From contig JAGTRT010000022.1 in assembly GCA_018261895.1 (NCBI GenBank), positions 1-64,000 on the forward strand: a stretch of DNA of 64,000 nucleotides, written 5' to 3'. The first letter of the stretch is position 1. Every line of letters starts with the position of its first letter. Under the pieces are notes generated by a model. It was not told where the DNA came from and searched no databases. It saw only the letters and a program-made list of their open reading frames with translations. The position numbers were made by a program, and so were the translations under genes. The stretch comes from Pseudomonadota bacterium. Lineage in GTDB: Bacteria; Pseudomonadota; Gammaproteobacteria; Burkholderiales; Rhodocyclaceae. Positions 45,599-54,518 of this stretch are shown one piece after another.

Positions 45599-46191
45599 CT
45601 TCCCCCAAAGCGCATCTGGTTGACGACGACGACGCGATTCGCGATGCTTTGGCCTGGTTGCTCACATCGCGCGGCATTGCCAATGCCGCCTACGATTCGG
45701 CGGAAAGCTTCTTGTCTGCCTGGACGCCAAGTACCAGCGGTTGCGTCGTCCTCGACATGCGAATGACGGGCATGAGCGGACTGGACTGCTTTGATCAGCT
45801 ACGAGAGAGGAAATCAACCCTTCCCGTCATTTTCCTGACGGGTCACGGTGACGTTCCCCTGGCGGTCAATACGCTCAAAAAAGGCGCTTTCGATTTCTTC
45901 GAAAAACCGCTCAACGACAATGAGCTGGCCACCCGCATCGAAGAAGCGATGAATCTTGATGCCCGCCAGCGAGCGGCCAATGCCTCGGCAGACTCTGTCA
46001 ATGCAAGAATTTCCACATTGACCACGCGCGAGCGCCAGATCATGGACCTCGTGCTGATGGGCAAATTCAACAAGGTCATCGCTGACGAACTGAACATCAG
46101 CATGCGCACCGTCGAGGTGCATCGCGCCAACCTTTTCGACAAGATGAAGGTCAAAACAGCGGTCGAACTAGCCAATCTGCTTAAACCCTGA
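45595..46191 (+). CDS. dctR: FixJ-family response regulator (DctR-like)
   Basis: The 198-residue regulator has a receiver domain (about 1-120; VDDDDAIRD, phospho-acceptor aspartate in VVLDMRMTGMSG, LTGHGDVPLAV, FEKPL). A LuxR-type helix-turn-helix follows (about 135-198; LTTRERQIMDLVLMGKFNKVIADELNIS, RTVEVHRANLFDKM). This is the FixJ/TodT class, to which Rhodobacter DctR belongs, and not the sigma54-dependent DctD class. It overlaps the kinase gene (ATGA). The inverted repeats before dctA and dctP are its likely targets. Confidence 0.9.
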   Translation: MTSPKAHLVDDDDAIRDALAWLLTSRGIANAAYDSAESFLSAWTPSTSGCVVLDMRMTGMSGLDCFDQLRERKSTLPVIFLTGHGDVPLAVNTLKKGAFDFFEKPLNDNELATRIEEAMNLDARQRAANASADSVNARISTLTTRERQIMDLVLMGKFNKVIADELNISMRTVEVHRANLFDKMKVKTAVELANLLKP

Positions 46192-46298
46192 TGTCGATGC
46201 TTCCCTACAGCCTCTTTTTTCGCTAGCATCACGCAACATTCACGTCGCCAATCCGGCGCGATCTCACCGATTCGTTTTACCCATCCCATGAGGCAACC

Positions 46299-46625
46299 AT
46301 GAGCGAGCACATTCATTACGTAACCGACGACACCTTTGAAGCGGAAGTGCTGCAATCGCAGCAACCGGTTCTCGTCGACTACTGGGCAGAGTGGTGTGGG
46401 CCCTGCAAGATGATTGCTCCCATCCTCGACGAAGTGGCAAACGAGTATGCCGGCAAACTGAAGGTAGCCAAGGTCAATATTGACGACAATCAGGCTACTC
46501 CCGCCAAGTACGGCATCCGCGGCATTCCGACCCTGATGATTTTCAAGAACGGCAACATCGAAGCGACCAAGGTTGGTGCATTGTCCAAATCCCAACTTGC
46601 TGCCTTTATTGACAGCAACCTGTAA
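46299..46625 (+). CDS. trxA: Thioredoxin 1
   Basis: The 108-residue cytoplasmic protein-disulfide reductant has the active site [13 protein letters not shown], the cis-proline loop [11 protein letters not shown], and the usual length. trxA-rho adjacency is conserved across proteobacteria. A strong hairpin follows in the gap before rho. Confidence 0.97.
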   Translation: MSEHIHYVTDDTFEAEVLQSQQPVLVDYWAEWCGPCKMIAPILDEVANEYAGKLKVAKVNIDDNQATPAKYGIRGIPTLMIFKNGNIEATKVGALSKSQLAAFIDSNL

Positions 46626-46642
46626 TCTCCGTAGTCTCCTGC

Positions 46643-46669
46643 CCTGAAGGTGCGTCCTGCACCTTCAGG
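46643..46669 (+). terminator. Stable hairpin between trxA and rho
   Basis: CCTGAAGGTGC (46643-46653) and GCACCTTCAGG (46659-46669) pair over 11 bases with a five-base loop. No T run follows, so it is not a standard intrinsic terminator. It may protect the trxA mRNA end or take part in attenuation before rho. Confidence 0.5.
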
Positions 46670-46782
46670 CAGATACCATCGGCTTAGCGCCCGGGTATCA
46701 CTCCCCTCTCAAAAGCTACCAAGCTCTCGCGCCCCCGGTTTCGGGCTGCAGCCCGGCCCTCCATTAGGCGCCATACTCCCAC

Positions 46783-48042
46783 ATGCAACTTTCCGAACTC
46801 AAAACACTACACGTCAGCAAACTGCTGGATATGGCGACCGAATTGGCGATCGAAAACGCCAACCGGATGCGCAAACAGGAATTGATTTATGCCATCCTGA
46901 AGGCCAAGGCCAAAAACGGCGACACCATTTACGGCGATGGCACCCTCGAAGTACTGTCCGATGGCTTCGGCTTTCTTCGCTCGGCCGATACCTCATACCT
47001 GGCCAACCCGGACGATATCTATGTTTCGCCGTCGCAAGTCAGGCGTTTCAACCTGCGCACGGGCGATACGGTTGAAGGCGAAATTCGTACCCCCAAGGAT
47101 GGCGAACGCTACGTTGCATTGACGAAGCTTGACCGCATCAATGGCTTCCCGCCCGAAGCCAACAAAAACAAGATCATGTTCGAGAACCTGACGCCGCTGC
47201 ATCCGACGCGTCACCTCAAGCTCGAACGCGACATCAAGTCCGACGAAAACATTACCAGCCGTGTCATCGACATGATCGCCCCGATCGGCTGCGGCCAGCG
47301 TGGCCTGCTCGTTGCACCGCCGAAGACCGGCAAGACCGTGATGCTGCAGAACATCGCCCACGCGATTACCGCCAATCATCCGGAAGTCGTGTTGATCGTG
47401 CTGCTTATCGACGAGCGTCCGGAAGAAGTCACCGAAATGACCCGCACCGTCAAGGGTGAGGTCGTCGCCTCTACCTTCGACGAACCGGCCACCCGCCACG
47501 TCGCAGTTGCCGAGATGGTCATCGAGAAAGCCAAGCGCCTGGTCGAGCACAAGAAGGACGTCGTGATCCTGCTCGACTCGATCACTCGCCTGGCCCGCGC
47601 CTACAACACCGTACAACCGGCTTCCGGCAAGGTGCTGACGGGTGGTGTCGACGCCAATGCCCTGCAGAAGCCCAAGCGCTTCTTCGGTGCAGCACGCAAC
47701 ATCGAGGAAGGCGGCTCGCTGACCATCCTCGCCACGGCGCTGATCGATACCGGCTCGCGCATGGACGAAGTGATTTACGAAGAATTCAAGGGTACCGGCA
47801 ATTCCGAAATCCATCTTGACCGTCGCATGGCGGAAAAGCGGATGTATCCCGCGGTCAACGTCAACCGCTCCGGCACCCGCCGCGAAGAGCTGCTGCTCAA
47901 GCCGGATGTGCTGCAGAAGATGTGGGTCCTGCGCAAACTCTGCTACCCGATGGATGATCTGGAAGCCATGGAATTCCTGCTCGACAAGGTCAAATCGACC
48001 AAGGGCAACCAGGAGTTTTTTGACGCCATGCGCCGCGGCTAA
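46783..48042 (+). CDS. rho: Transcription termination factor Rho
   Basis: The 419-residue hexameric RNA helicase ends factor-dependent transcription. It has an N-terminal Rho-N domain ([20 protein letters not shown]), a cold-shock-like RNA-binding domain (about 50-120; [14 protein letters not shown]), and an ATPase core. The core carries the Walker A motif [12 protein letters not shown], Walker [17 protein letters not shown], the Q loop, and the R-loop [11 protein letters not shown]. The 157-base leader contains a hairpin; rho leaders are commonly sites of self-termination. Its own ribosome site is weak. Confidence 0.98.
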   Translation: MQLSELKTLHVSKLLDMATELAIENANRMRKQELIYAILKAKAKNGDTIYGDGTLEVLSDGFGFLRSADTSYLANPDDIYVSPSQVRRFNLRTGDTVEGEIRTPKDGERYVALTKLDRINGFPPEANKNKIMFENLTPLHPTRHLKLERDIKSDENITSRVIDMIAPIGCGQRGLLVAPPKTGKTVMLQNIAHAITANHPEVVLIVLLIDERPEEVTEMTRTVKGEVVASTFDEPATRHVAVAEMVIEKAKRLVEHKKDVVILLDSITRLARAYNTVQPASGKVLTGGVDANALQKPKRFFGAARNIEEGGSLTILATALIDTGSRMDEVIYEEFKGTGNSEIHLDRRMAEKRMYPAVNVNRSGTRREELLLKPDVLQKMWVLRKLCYPMDDLEAMEFLLDKVKSTKGNQEFFDAMRRG

Positions 48043-48175
48043 AGCCGCATCGCAACGGCAGCTTTGGCTTCGGCCGCCCTCCTGCGCGGGCTTAACTTCG
48101 CTAACAAAGTTGGCCTTCGCCGCAACAAGCCGTGGGGTGCGTTGTGACGCCAGACAGCGCGGCCGACAAAAAACA

Positions 48176-48204
48176 TTGCAAGCCGGTGATTATTCAACGA
48201 TAAT
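48176..48204 (+). promoter_or_regulatory. Sigma70 promoter of rpmE
   Basis: The -35 box TTGCAA (48176-48181) and -10 box GATAAT (48199-48204) are 17 bases apart. They lie 55 bases before the rpmE start, in the 216-base gap after rho. The rest of that gap shows GC-rich short inverted repeats but no gene. Confidence 0.65.
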
Positions 48205-48258
48205 GACCGGCTTACTAGATCGGCCACATCCGCCGGTCGCTTGACTTAAGGACTAAAG

Positions 48259-48480
48259 ATGAAAGCCAATATCCATCCGGATTACAACGAGATTCAGGTG
48301 ACCTGCTCCTGTGGCAGCACCTTCACGACCAAATCGACCATGAAGAAGGCGCTTCACGTCGAAGTCTGTTCCCTCTGCCACCCGTTCTACACCGGCAAGC
48401 AGAAGATCGTCGACACGGCTGGCCGTGTTGAGCGCTTCAACCAGAAATTCGGCGCGATGCGCGGCAAGGCTGCTGCCTGA
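48259..48480 (+). CDS. rpmE: 50S ribosomal protein L31, zinc-binding form
   Basis: The 73-residue protein keeps all four zinc-binding cysteines (C16, C18, C37, C40 in VTCSCGST and [13 protein letters not shown]), so it is the C+ form rather than the zinc-free paralogue YkgM. It is therefore expected to be the main L31 under zinc-replete conditions. A terminator follows immediately. It lies downstream of rho, as in many proteobacteria. Confidence 0.97.
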   Translation: MKANIHPDYNEIQVTCSCGSTFTTKSTMKKALHVEVCSLCHPFYTGKQKIVDTAGRVERFNQKFGAMRGKAAA

Positions 48481-48498
48481 TCACCCGAATTACGGTAT

Positions 48499-48525
48499 AA
48501 AAGGCAGCCATATGGCTGCCTTTTT
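48499..48525 (+). terminator. Terminator of rpmE
   Basis: AAAAGGCAGCC and GGCTGCCTTTTT form a stem around the ATAT loop and end in a T run. It lies about 20 bases after the rpmE stop and 15 before the next gene. Confidence 0.92.
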
Positions 48526-48539
48526 CATTTCTGGCCGAC

Positions 48540-50174
48540 ATGCCTGAACTATTTGCCCTGATTCGCCAGACCATGCGTCGCGGCATCCAACTGCCGCCCG
48601 CCGGCTGGGTGCTGGCTGCGATCCTGGCTTTCTACGTGATGGCCGGCCTTTTTGGCCGCGATCCCTGGAAAGGCGAAGACGCCATCCACATTGGTACGGC
48701 GTGGCACATGCTGAATTACGGGGACTGGCTGTCGCCCGATCTGGCAGGCCGCCCCTTCCACGAGCCGCCGCTTTATTACTGGAGCGCAGCGCTGACCGGA
48801 CATCTGTTCGGATGGCTATTGCCGCTTCATGAGGCGATGCGTCTGGCCAGCGGCATCTGGGTTGCCCTGGCCTTGATCGGGCTGTATTACGCCGGCCGGG
48901 AACTGTACGGCGAGGATAGCGCCGCGGCCAGCCCGCTGCTCTTGGCCGGCTGCGCCGGACTACTCTTTCATGCGCACGATGCGCAGCCCATGTTGATTGC
49001 GCTGGCAGCCTACGCCGGTGGCCTGGGCGGACTCGCCGCGATCGGGCGCAAACCTCGCCTGACGGGCATTTTTTATGGTCTGGCGGTAGCAGGCTGCCTG
49101 CTTGGCACCGGCATTGCGCCGACGCTACCGCTACTGGCCATCGCCCCGGTTGCCTGGTGGCTCTCTCCGGATCGTCAAAAGGCCCTGCACACCTTGTTGA
49201 TCGGACTGGCGCTGGCCATCGTCCTGATATTGCCCTGGCCCCTGCTTCTTCTCTTTCTGGAACCGGCACGCTTCCACGGCTGGCTGGCGACCGAACTGGC
49301 ACCCTTGAAGACGCCATTTTCGATGGTCGGCGGCGGTCGTTTCCTGGCCATGCTGCCCTGGTTCGCATTCCCGGCGTTCCCGCTGGCTGCGTGGACGCTA
49401 TGGATCAGGCGAAAAACGCTCCGTGCTCCGGAACAGCTTCTTCCCCTCGCCTTCTTGCTGATGACCTTGTTGCTGCTGGCCTGGGGTTACCGTCCACGCC
49501 AGATTCCGGCGCTCCTCTTGCTGCCGCCGCTGGCCCTGCTGGCCACCCCGGGCGCGCTGGCGTTGCGGCGCGGCGCGGCCAATGCCTTCGACTGGTTCGC
49601 CATGTCGACTTTCAGTGTCTTTGTCGGCCTGGTCTGGCTGGGCTGGTCGGCGATGGCATTGGGTTGGCCGGCACAGATGGCGAAGCGGGCCGTGGTGTTG
49701 CGGCCGGGATTTGTCGGACAATTCGATCTGCTGGCGATGCTGGTCGGCGTGGCGGCCACGGCTTGGTGGATCTGGCTGATCGTCACGGCACCACGCTCAC
49801 CCTATCGCAGCCTGACCCACTGGACGCTGGGCTGCACCACCCTGTGGCTGCTGGCAACGACGCTGATCATGCCCTGGTTCGACTTCAACAAGTCCTATCG
49901 CCCCGTTGCCCAGGCCATCGCCCAGCGCCTGCCTGCCGATCACGGCTGCCTGGCAGAACGCGGTCTGAACAACACGCAACTGGCCTCGCTGGCTTATTTC
50001 GTCGGCATCGAACCGGCGGCCGAGGACTCGAAGGCAGGCCAGGCCTGCAACTGGCTGCTGGTGGTCGGCGACACCCGGAAGGAACTGGCTGCGCCCAATG
50101 GCCACTGGACCAAGGTCTGGGAAGGCAACCGGCCGGGCGACCGCAAGGAGACCTTCCGTCTCCTCCGCCGCTGA
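48540..50174 (+). CDS. ArnT-like membrane glycosyltransferase (GT83/PMT-like)
   Basis: The 544-residue integral membrane protein has about 12 helices. The first periplasmic loop reads GRDPWKGEDAIHIGTAWHMLNYGDWLSPDLAGRPFHEPPLYYW, which carries the acidic residues and the P-L-x-Y-W phrase typical of ArnT and other undecaprenyl-linked glycosyltransferases. Such enzymes move a sugar from a lipid carrier to lipid A or protein. No arn genes are nearby, so the donor and acceptor are unknown. The C-terminal part (about 455-544) is soluble. It is convergent with orn, 19 bases away. Confidence 0.8.
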   Translation: MPELFALIRQTMRRGIQLPPAGWVLAAILAFYVMAGLFGRDPWKGEDAIHIGTAWHMLNYGDWLSPDLAGRPFHEPPLYYWSAALTGHLFGWLLPLHEAMRLASGIWVALALIGLYYAGRELYGEDSAAASPLLLAGCAGLLFHAHDAQPMLIALAAYAGGLGGLAAIGRKPRLTGIFYGLAVAGCLLGTGIAPTLPLLAIAPVAWWLSPDRQKALHTLLIGLALAIVLILPWPLLLLFLEPARFHGWLATELAPLKTPFSMVGGGRFLAMLPWFAFPAFPLAAWTLWIRRKTLRAPEQLLPLAFLLMTLLLLAWGYRPRQIPALLLLPPLALLATPGALALRRGAANAFDWFAMSTFSVFVGLVWLGWSAMALGWPAQMAKRAVVLRPGFVGQFDLLAMLVGVAATAWWIWLIVTAPRSPYRSLTHWTLGCTTLWLLATTLIMPWFDFNKSYRPVAQAIAQRLPADHGCLAERGLNNTQLASLAYFVGIEPAAEDSKAGQACNWLLVVGDTRKELAAPNGHWTKVWEGNRPGDRKETFRLLRR

Positions 50175-50193
50175 CGGCCGCCGAAGCGGGGCG

Positions 50194-50739
50194 TCAGCCC
50201 TTCAGGAAGTGCTCGCGGTAGTACTTCAGCTCATCGATGGATTCATAGATGTCGGCCAGCGCCGTGTGCTTGCTCTTTTTCTTGAAGCCTTTGTAAATCT
50301 CCGGTTGCCAGCGCTTGCACAACTCTTTCAGGGTGCTGACGTCGAGATTGCGATAGTGGAAAAAGGCTTCCAGCGTCGGCATGTAGCGCGCCATGAAGCG
50401 GCGATCCTGACCGATGGAGTTGCCGCACATGGGTGAATGGCCGGCCAGCGAATACTTCTTGAGGAATTCGAGGGCTTCGGCTTCGACGGCGGCTTCATCC
50501 ATCGTCGAGGCCTTGACCTTGTCGATCAGGCCGGAACGACCGTGGGTCTTCTGATTCCAGTCGTCCATGCCGGCCAGCACGGCATCGGACTGATGGACGA
50601 CCCAGGCCGGCGATTCGGCGACCATTTCCAGTTCGGAATTGGTGACGACCATGGCCATTTCGATGATGCGATCGCCATCCGGGTTCAACCCGGTCATTTC
50701 CATGTCCAGCCAGACGAGGTTGTTTGCAGTGCCTGCCAT
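50194..50739 (-). CDS. orn: Oligoribonuclease
   Basis: This 181-residue DEDDh exonuclease degrades RNA dinucleotides, including pGpG formed from c-di-GMP. Catalytic residues are in [15 protein letters not shown] (D and E), [11 protein letters not shown] (D), and [14 protein letters not shown] (H and D). In a region with a diguanylate cyclase and an HD-GYP regulator it would complete c-di-GMP turnover, but it is a housekeeping gene in most proteobacteria. It is divergent from the M48 protease gene. Confidence 0.97.
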   Translation of the reverse strand: MAGTANNLVWLDMEMTGLNPDGDRIIEMAMVVTNSELEMVAESPAWVVHQSDAVLAGMDDWNQKTHGRSGLIDKVKASTMDEAAVEAEALEFLKKYSLAGHSPMCGNSIGQDRRFMARYMPTLEAFFHYRNLDVSTLKELCKRWQPEIYKGFKKKSKHTALADIYESIDELKYYREHFLKG

Positions 50740-50795
50740 ATAATTGCCCGAATCCTTGAAAACCGCGATTTTCGCACAGCTTTGGCCCCGTATCC

Positions 50796-52046
50796 GTGAC
50801 GCCTGATTTCACTTTCGTTTTTCTCGTTTTTTTCCTGTTGACCGTCACAGTCCGCCTGTGGCTCAAGCGTCGGCACATTCGCTTCGTAGACGCGCATCGC
50901 AACGCCGTACCGGCCGACTTCGCCGAACGCATTGCCCTCGCTGACCATCAAAAAGCCGCCGCCTACACGGTGGACCGCAGCAAGATCGCCATGGTCGGCA
51001 CCCTGATCGAGGCGGCCATGTTGATTGCCTTCACGCTGGGTGGCGGCCTCGCGGCGCTGCACGATATCTGGTCGGTCCGCCTTGACGGCCTCGCCTACGG
51101 ACTGGCGATGATTTTCAGCCTGATGTTCATTTCCGGCCTGATCGACTTGCCGCTATCGCTCTACAGCCAGTTCGTGGTCGAGGCTCGCCACGGCTTCAAC
51201 CGCATGACGCTGGGCCTGTTCTTCACGGACTTGCTCAAGCAGACCGTGCTGGGCGTCGCCATCGGCGCCCCGGTCATAGCCGCCGTCCTTTGGCTCATGG
51301 GCGCGATGGGCGAATACTGGTGGCTTTACGTCTGGCTGTTCTGGAGCGGTTTCAACCTGCTCATCATGTTCGTTTACCCGACCTGGATTGCACCGCTCTT
51401 CAACAAGTTCTCGCCGCTCGAAGAGGGTGAGATGAAATCGCGCATCGAGGCGCTGCTGGGGCGTTGCGGCTTTCGCTCCTCGGGCCTCTTCGTGATGGAT
51501 GGCTCGAAGCGTTCCAGCCACGGCAACGCCTATTTCACGGGCTTTGGCAACAACAAGCGGATCGTCTTCTTCGACACCCTGCTCGCCCGCCTCGCGCCGA
51601 CCGAGGTCGAGGCCGTGCTGGCCCATGAACTGGGTCATTTCCGGAAAAAGCACGTGGTCAAGCGCATGGTCCTGATGTTCGCCGGATCGCTCGGTTTTCT
51701 CTGGCTGCTCGGCCAGTTGATCGACGCCCCCTGGTTCTATGCCGGGCTCGGCGTACCGGCGCAGAACACGACGTTGGCGCTGATCCTGTTCTTCCTTGTC
51801 ATGCCGGTATTCACCTTCCCGCTCAGCCCGCTGATGAGCCACTTTTCCCGCCAGCATGAATTCGAGGCGGACGCCTATGCGGCGGAGAATGCCTCGGCCG
51901 ACGATCTCGTGCACGCCCTGGTCAAGCTCTATCAGGACAATGCTTCTACCCTGACGCCCGACCCGCTACACTCGTTGTTTTACGACTCCCATCCACCGGC
52001 AGCCCAGCGCATCGCGCACCTGCAAGCCCAGGAGAATCCCGCATGA
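50796..52046 (+). CDS. M48-family membrane metalloprotease (Ste24/CAAX-protease type)
   Basis: This 416-residue zinc protease has an N-terminal membrane domain (about 1-190, several helices) of the M48 N-terminal family. The catalytic part carries HELGH (in [15 protein letters not shown]) and the distal zinc ligand in [10 protein letters not shown]. Eukaryotic Ste24 relatives cut prenylated proteins; bacterial members probably process or degrade membrane proteins. The start is GTG. The codons for residues about 11-17 (VFFLLTV) overlap a weaker reversed copy of the dispersed repeat (R8). It overlaps the cytochrome gene by four bases. Confidence 0.88.
   Translation: MTPDFTFVFLVFFLLTVTVRLWLKRRHIRFVDAHRNAVPADFAERIALADHQKAAAYTVDRSKIAMVGTLIEAAMLIAFTLGGGLAALHDIWSVRLDGLAYGLAMIFSLMFISGLIDLPLSLYSQFVVEARHGFNRMTLGLFFTDLLKQTVLGVAIGAPVIAAVLWLMGAMGEYWWLYVWLFWSGFNLLIMFVYPTWIAPLFNKFSPLEEGEMKSRIEALLGRCGFRSSGLFVMDGSKRSSHGNAYFTGFGNNKRIVFFDTLLARLAPTEVEAVLAHELGHFRKKHVVKRMVLMFAGSLGFLWLLGQLIDAPWFYAGLGVPAQNTTLALILFFLVMPVFTFPLSPLMSHFSRQHEFEADAYAAENASADDLVHALVKLYQDNASTLTPDPLHSLFYDSHPPAAQRIAHLQAQENPA
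50827..50845 (-). repeat. Possible degenerate repeat copy R8 in the M48 protease gene
   Basis: Read on the minus strand this is ACGGTCAACAGGAAAAAAA, one mismatch from the core (A for C). It is followed by a less similar A-rich tail. It is read as hydrophobic residues in the first helix of the protease. Since Leu/Phe-rich helices favour such bases, it could be chance. Confidence 0.45.
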
Positions 52047-52357
52047 AGACGCTCTACGCACTGCTTGCCGCCACCCTGGCACCGCCGCTCGTCGCAGCTG
52101 CGGAACCCTGGGGCGACGCCGATCCAAAAAACGGCAAGGAACATCATGACAAGGCGTGCATCGCCTGCCACGTCCGCTATTACGGCGGCGACGGCAGCAA
52201 GATGTACACCCGCGACGGCCGCCTGCTGTCGACCCAGCTCGACGTCCTGCAACGCGTCGCCACCTGCAATTCGCAGGTCAAGGCCGGCTGGTTTCCGGAA
52301 GAGGAAGCCGAGGTCGCGGCCTATCTGAACCAGCAGTACTACCGCTTCAAAAACTGA
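52043..52357 (+). CDS. Small periplasmic monohaem cytochrome c
   Basis: The 104-residue protein has a signal peptide ([22 protein letters not shown]) and one haem-binding motif CIACH at about residues 39-43. A mature domain of about 84 residues follows. A possible distal methionine is in GSKMYTRDG. It is a class I-like electron carrier of unknown partner. It overlaps the protease stop (ATGA) and the rsgA start (TGATG), so all three genes are translationally coupled. Confidence 0.85.
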   Translation: MKTLYALLAATLAPPLVAAAEPWGDADPKNGKEHHDKACIACHVRYYGGDGSKMYTRDGRLLSTQLDVLQRVATCNSQVKAGWFPEEEAEVAAYLNQQYYRFKN

Positions 52358-53223
52358 TGGAAGGACGCGTCATCGCCGCGCATGGCCGCCAGTACATCGT
52401 CGAACTGGCGGATGCCAGGCGACTGAGCTGTTTCCCCCGGGGCAAGAAAAGCGACGTCGCCTGCGGTGACCGCGTCAATATCCAGCAGACCGCCGACGAC
52501 CAGGGCGTGATCGAGGCAATCGAGCCGCGCAGCAGCCTGCTCTACCGCTCCAACGAAATCCGCCAGAAACTGATTGCCGCCAATGTCGATCAGCTGATCA
52601 TCGTCGTTGCCACCGAACCGGCCTTTTCCGACGAGTTGATCAGCCGCGCCCTGGTGGCCGCGGAAAGCGAGGAGATCAGCGCGCTCATCATCCTCAACAA
52701 GTGTGACCTCACCGACCGGCTGGCCGGCGCCCGCCAGCGGCTGGCGGTCCTCGCCGCGCAGGGCTATCGCGTCCTCGAACTCTCCGCCCGCGACCACGCC
52801 GATGACCTGCGTCCCTGGCTTGCCGGCCAGACCAGCGTGCTCGTCGGCCAGTCCGGCATGGGCAAATCGACCCTGGTCAATGCGCTGATTCCCGAAGCCC
52901 GGGCGGCGACCCGCGAGATATCGCTGGCGCTCGACTCCGGCAAGCACACCACGACGCACGCCACGCTCTACCACCTTGACGCCGACTCGCACCTGATCGA
53001 CTCGCCCGGCCTGCAGGAATTCGGTCTGGGCCACCTCGACCGCCAGGAAATCGAAATCGCCTTTCCCGAGTTCCGCCCATTTCTCGGCAAATGCCGCTTT
53101 CGCGATTGCCACCACCACAAGGAACCCGACTGCGCCCTGATCGCGGCCGTCGACGCCGGCCACATCGACAAGGCGCGCTTTGCCATCTATCACCGCATCG
53201 TCGGCAACCAGCGCGACAACTGA
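52357..53223 (+). CDS. rsgA: Ribosome small subunit-dependent GTPase RsgA
   Basis: This 288-residue circularly permuted GTPase checks late 30S maturation. It has an N-terminal OB fold (about 1-65) and G motifs in permuted order (NKCD, then GQSGMGKSTLVNAL, then DSPGLQEFGL). A C-terminal zinc knuckle follows (CRFRDCHHHKEPDC). The ATG at 52357 overlaps the cytochrome stop as TGATG; a longer frame upstream is antisense-like and was not used. rsgA near orn is a common proteobacterial association. Confidence 0.95.
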   Translation: MEGRVIAAHGRQYIVELADARRLSCFPRGKKSDVACGDRVNIQQTADDQGVIEAIEPRSSLLYRSNEIRQKLIAANVDQLIIVVATEPAFSDELISRALVAAESEEISALIILNKCDLTDRLAGARQRLAVLAAQGYRVLELSARDHADDLRPWLAGQTSVLVGQSGMGKSTLVNALIPEARAATREISLALDSGKHTTTHATLYHLDADSHLIDSPGLQEFGLGHLDRQEIEIAFPEFRPFLGKCRFRDCHHHKEPDCALIAAVDAGHIDKARFAIYHRIVGNQRDN

Positions 53224-53265
53224 GACGCAGCCTGGCGCTTACCGGGACCGGCAATTCGCGATTTC

Positions 53266-53300
53266 ACGGTCAACCGGAAAAAAAGCCCAAAATTGAAATT
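53266..53300 (+). repeat. Dispersed repeat copy R5
   Basis: The exact core ACGGTCAACCGGAAAAAA lies at 53266-53283, followed by AGCCCAAAATTGAAATT, the fullest form of the tail. It lies 43 bases after the rsgA stop. A small AT-rich hairpin (GGTTTTT/AAAAACC, 53311-53329) follows, without a T run. Confidence 0.85.
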
Positions 53301-53429
53301 TGCCCGATAAGGTTTTTTCCCCAAAAACCGCCCCAGAGCGTCGGAAAGCGTTTTCCGCCATAGCTATTTTTCGGCCTTAAGGTGATAATTTTGTGAAATT
53401 CGCCATTAAAAGGCGACTGGAGACAGCGA

Positions 53430-54515
53430 ATGAGCGAGAGACCACCGACCATACTCATCGTCGACGACACGCCGGAGAACCTCAGTGTCCTCGGTGAGTT
53501 GTTGCAACCCACCTATCGGGTACGCGCCGCCAACTCCGGCCGGCGCGCCCTGCAGATCGCGCAGGGCACCCCGACGCCGGACCTCATCCTGCTCGACGTC
53601 ATGATGCCGGAGATGGATGGTTACGACGTGCTGGCCGAACTGCGCGCCTCGCCGCTCACCCGCAACATCCCCGTAATCTTCGTGACTGCCATGGACGGCA
53701 CCGAGGACGAGGAACGCGGGCTGGATCACGGCGCCGTCGACTACATCACCAAACCGATCCGCCCCAGCATCGTCCTCGCCCGCATCCGGACCCAGCTCGA
53801 CCTCAAGCAGGCCCGCGACATCCTCAGCGACCAGAACAGCTACCTGGAAGCCGAAGTGGTCCGCCGCATGGGCGAAAACCAGTTGATCCAGGAAGTCAGC
53901 ATTCACGCACTGGCCCGCCTGGCCGAGACCCGCGACCCGGAAACCGGCAAGCACCTCCGGCGCACGCAGGAATACGTTCTGACGCTGGCCAGGGCCCTGC
54001 GCAATCACTCGCGCTTCAGCGCGTATCTCGACGAACGCACCATCAATGCCCTCGCGCAGTCCGCACCGCTGCACGACATCGGCAAGGTCGGCATTCCCGA
54101 CCACATCCTCCTCAAGCCCGGCAAACTGACGCCGGAAGAGTGGACGATCATGAAGACCCATGCCGAACTGGGCAGCAACGCCATCGCCCAAGCCGAGGCT
54201 GATGCCGAAAAGCCAGTCGAATTCCTGGCGATCGCCAAATTGATTGCCCGCTCGCATCACGAAAAATGGGATGGCACGGGCTACCCCGACGGACTCAAGG
54301 GCGACGCCATCCCCGTCGCCGCGCGCCTGATGGCCTTGGCCGACGTGTTCGACGCCCTGACCTGCAAGCGCGTCTACAAGCAGGCCTTTTCCTTCGATGA
54401 AGCCTATCGCATCATCGTCGAGGGAAGAGGAACCCATTTCGACCCCGACATCGCCGAGGCTTTCGTGCGCGAGTACGCCACCTTCATCACGATCGCCAAA
54501 ACCTACGCCGAATAA
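53430..54515 (+). CDS. HD-GYP response regulator, predicted c-di-GMP phosphodiesterase
   Basis: The 361-residue protein joins a receiver domain (about 1-125; VDDTPEN, phospho-acceptor in LILLDVMMPEMDG, FVTAMDG, ITKPI) to an HD-GYP domain (about 150-355). The HD-GYP signature is complete: HDIGKVGIPD and SHHEKWDGTGYPDGLKGD. It is therefore expected to hydrolyse c-di-GMP when phosphorylated. It leads an operon with two hybrid kinases (the first three bases downstream), which makes them its probable phosphate donors. Confidence 0.93.
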   Translation: MSERPPTILIVDDTPENLSVLGELLQPTYRVRAANSGRRALQIAQGTPTPDLILLDVMMPEMDGYDVLAELRASPLTRNIPVIFVTAMDGTEDEERGLDHGAVDYITKPIRPSIVLARIRTQLDLKQARDILSDQNSYLEAEVVRRMGENQLIQEVSIHALARLAETRDPETGKHLRRTQEYVLTLARALRNHSRFSAYLDERTINALAQSAPLHDIGKVGIPDHILLKPGKLTPEEWTIMKTHAELGSNAIAQAEADAEKPVEFLAIAKLIARSHHEKWDGTGYPDGLKGDAIPVAARLMALADVFDALTCKRVYKQAFSFDEAYRIIVEGRGTHFDPDIAEAFVREYATFITIAKTYAE

Positions 54516-54518
54516 GAC

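Noticed and set aside
53384-53389. GATAAT as the -10 box of the HD-GYP operon
   Set aside because: No acceptable -35 hexamer lies 16-18 bases upstream, so I do not call a promoter there.
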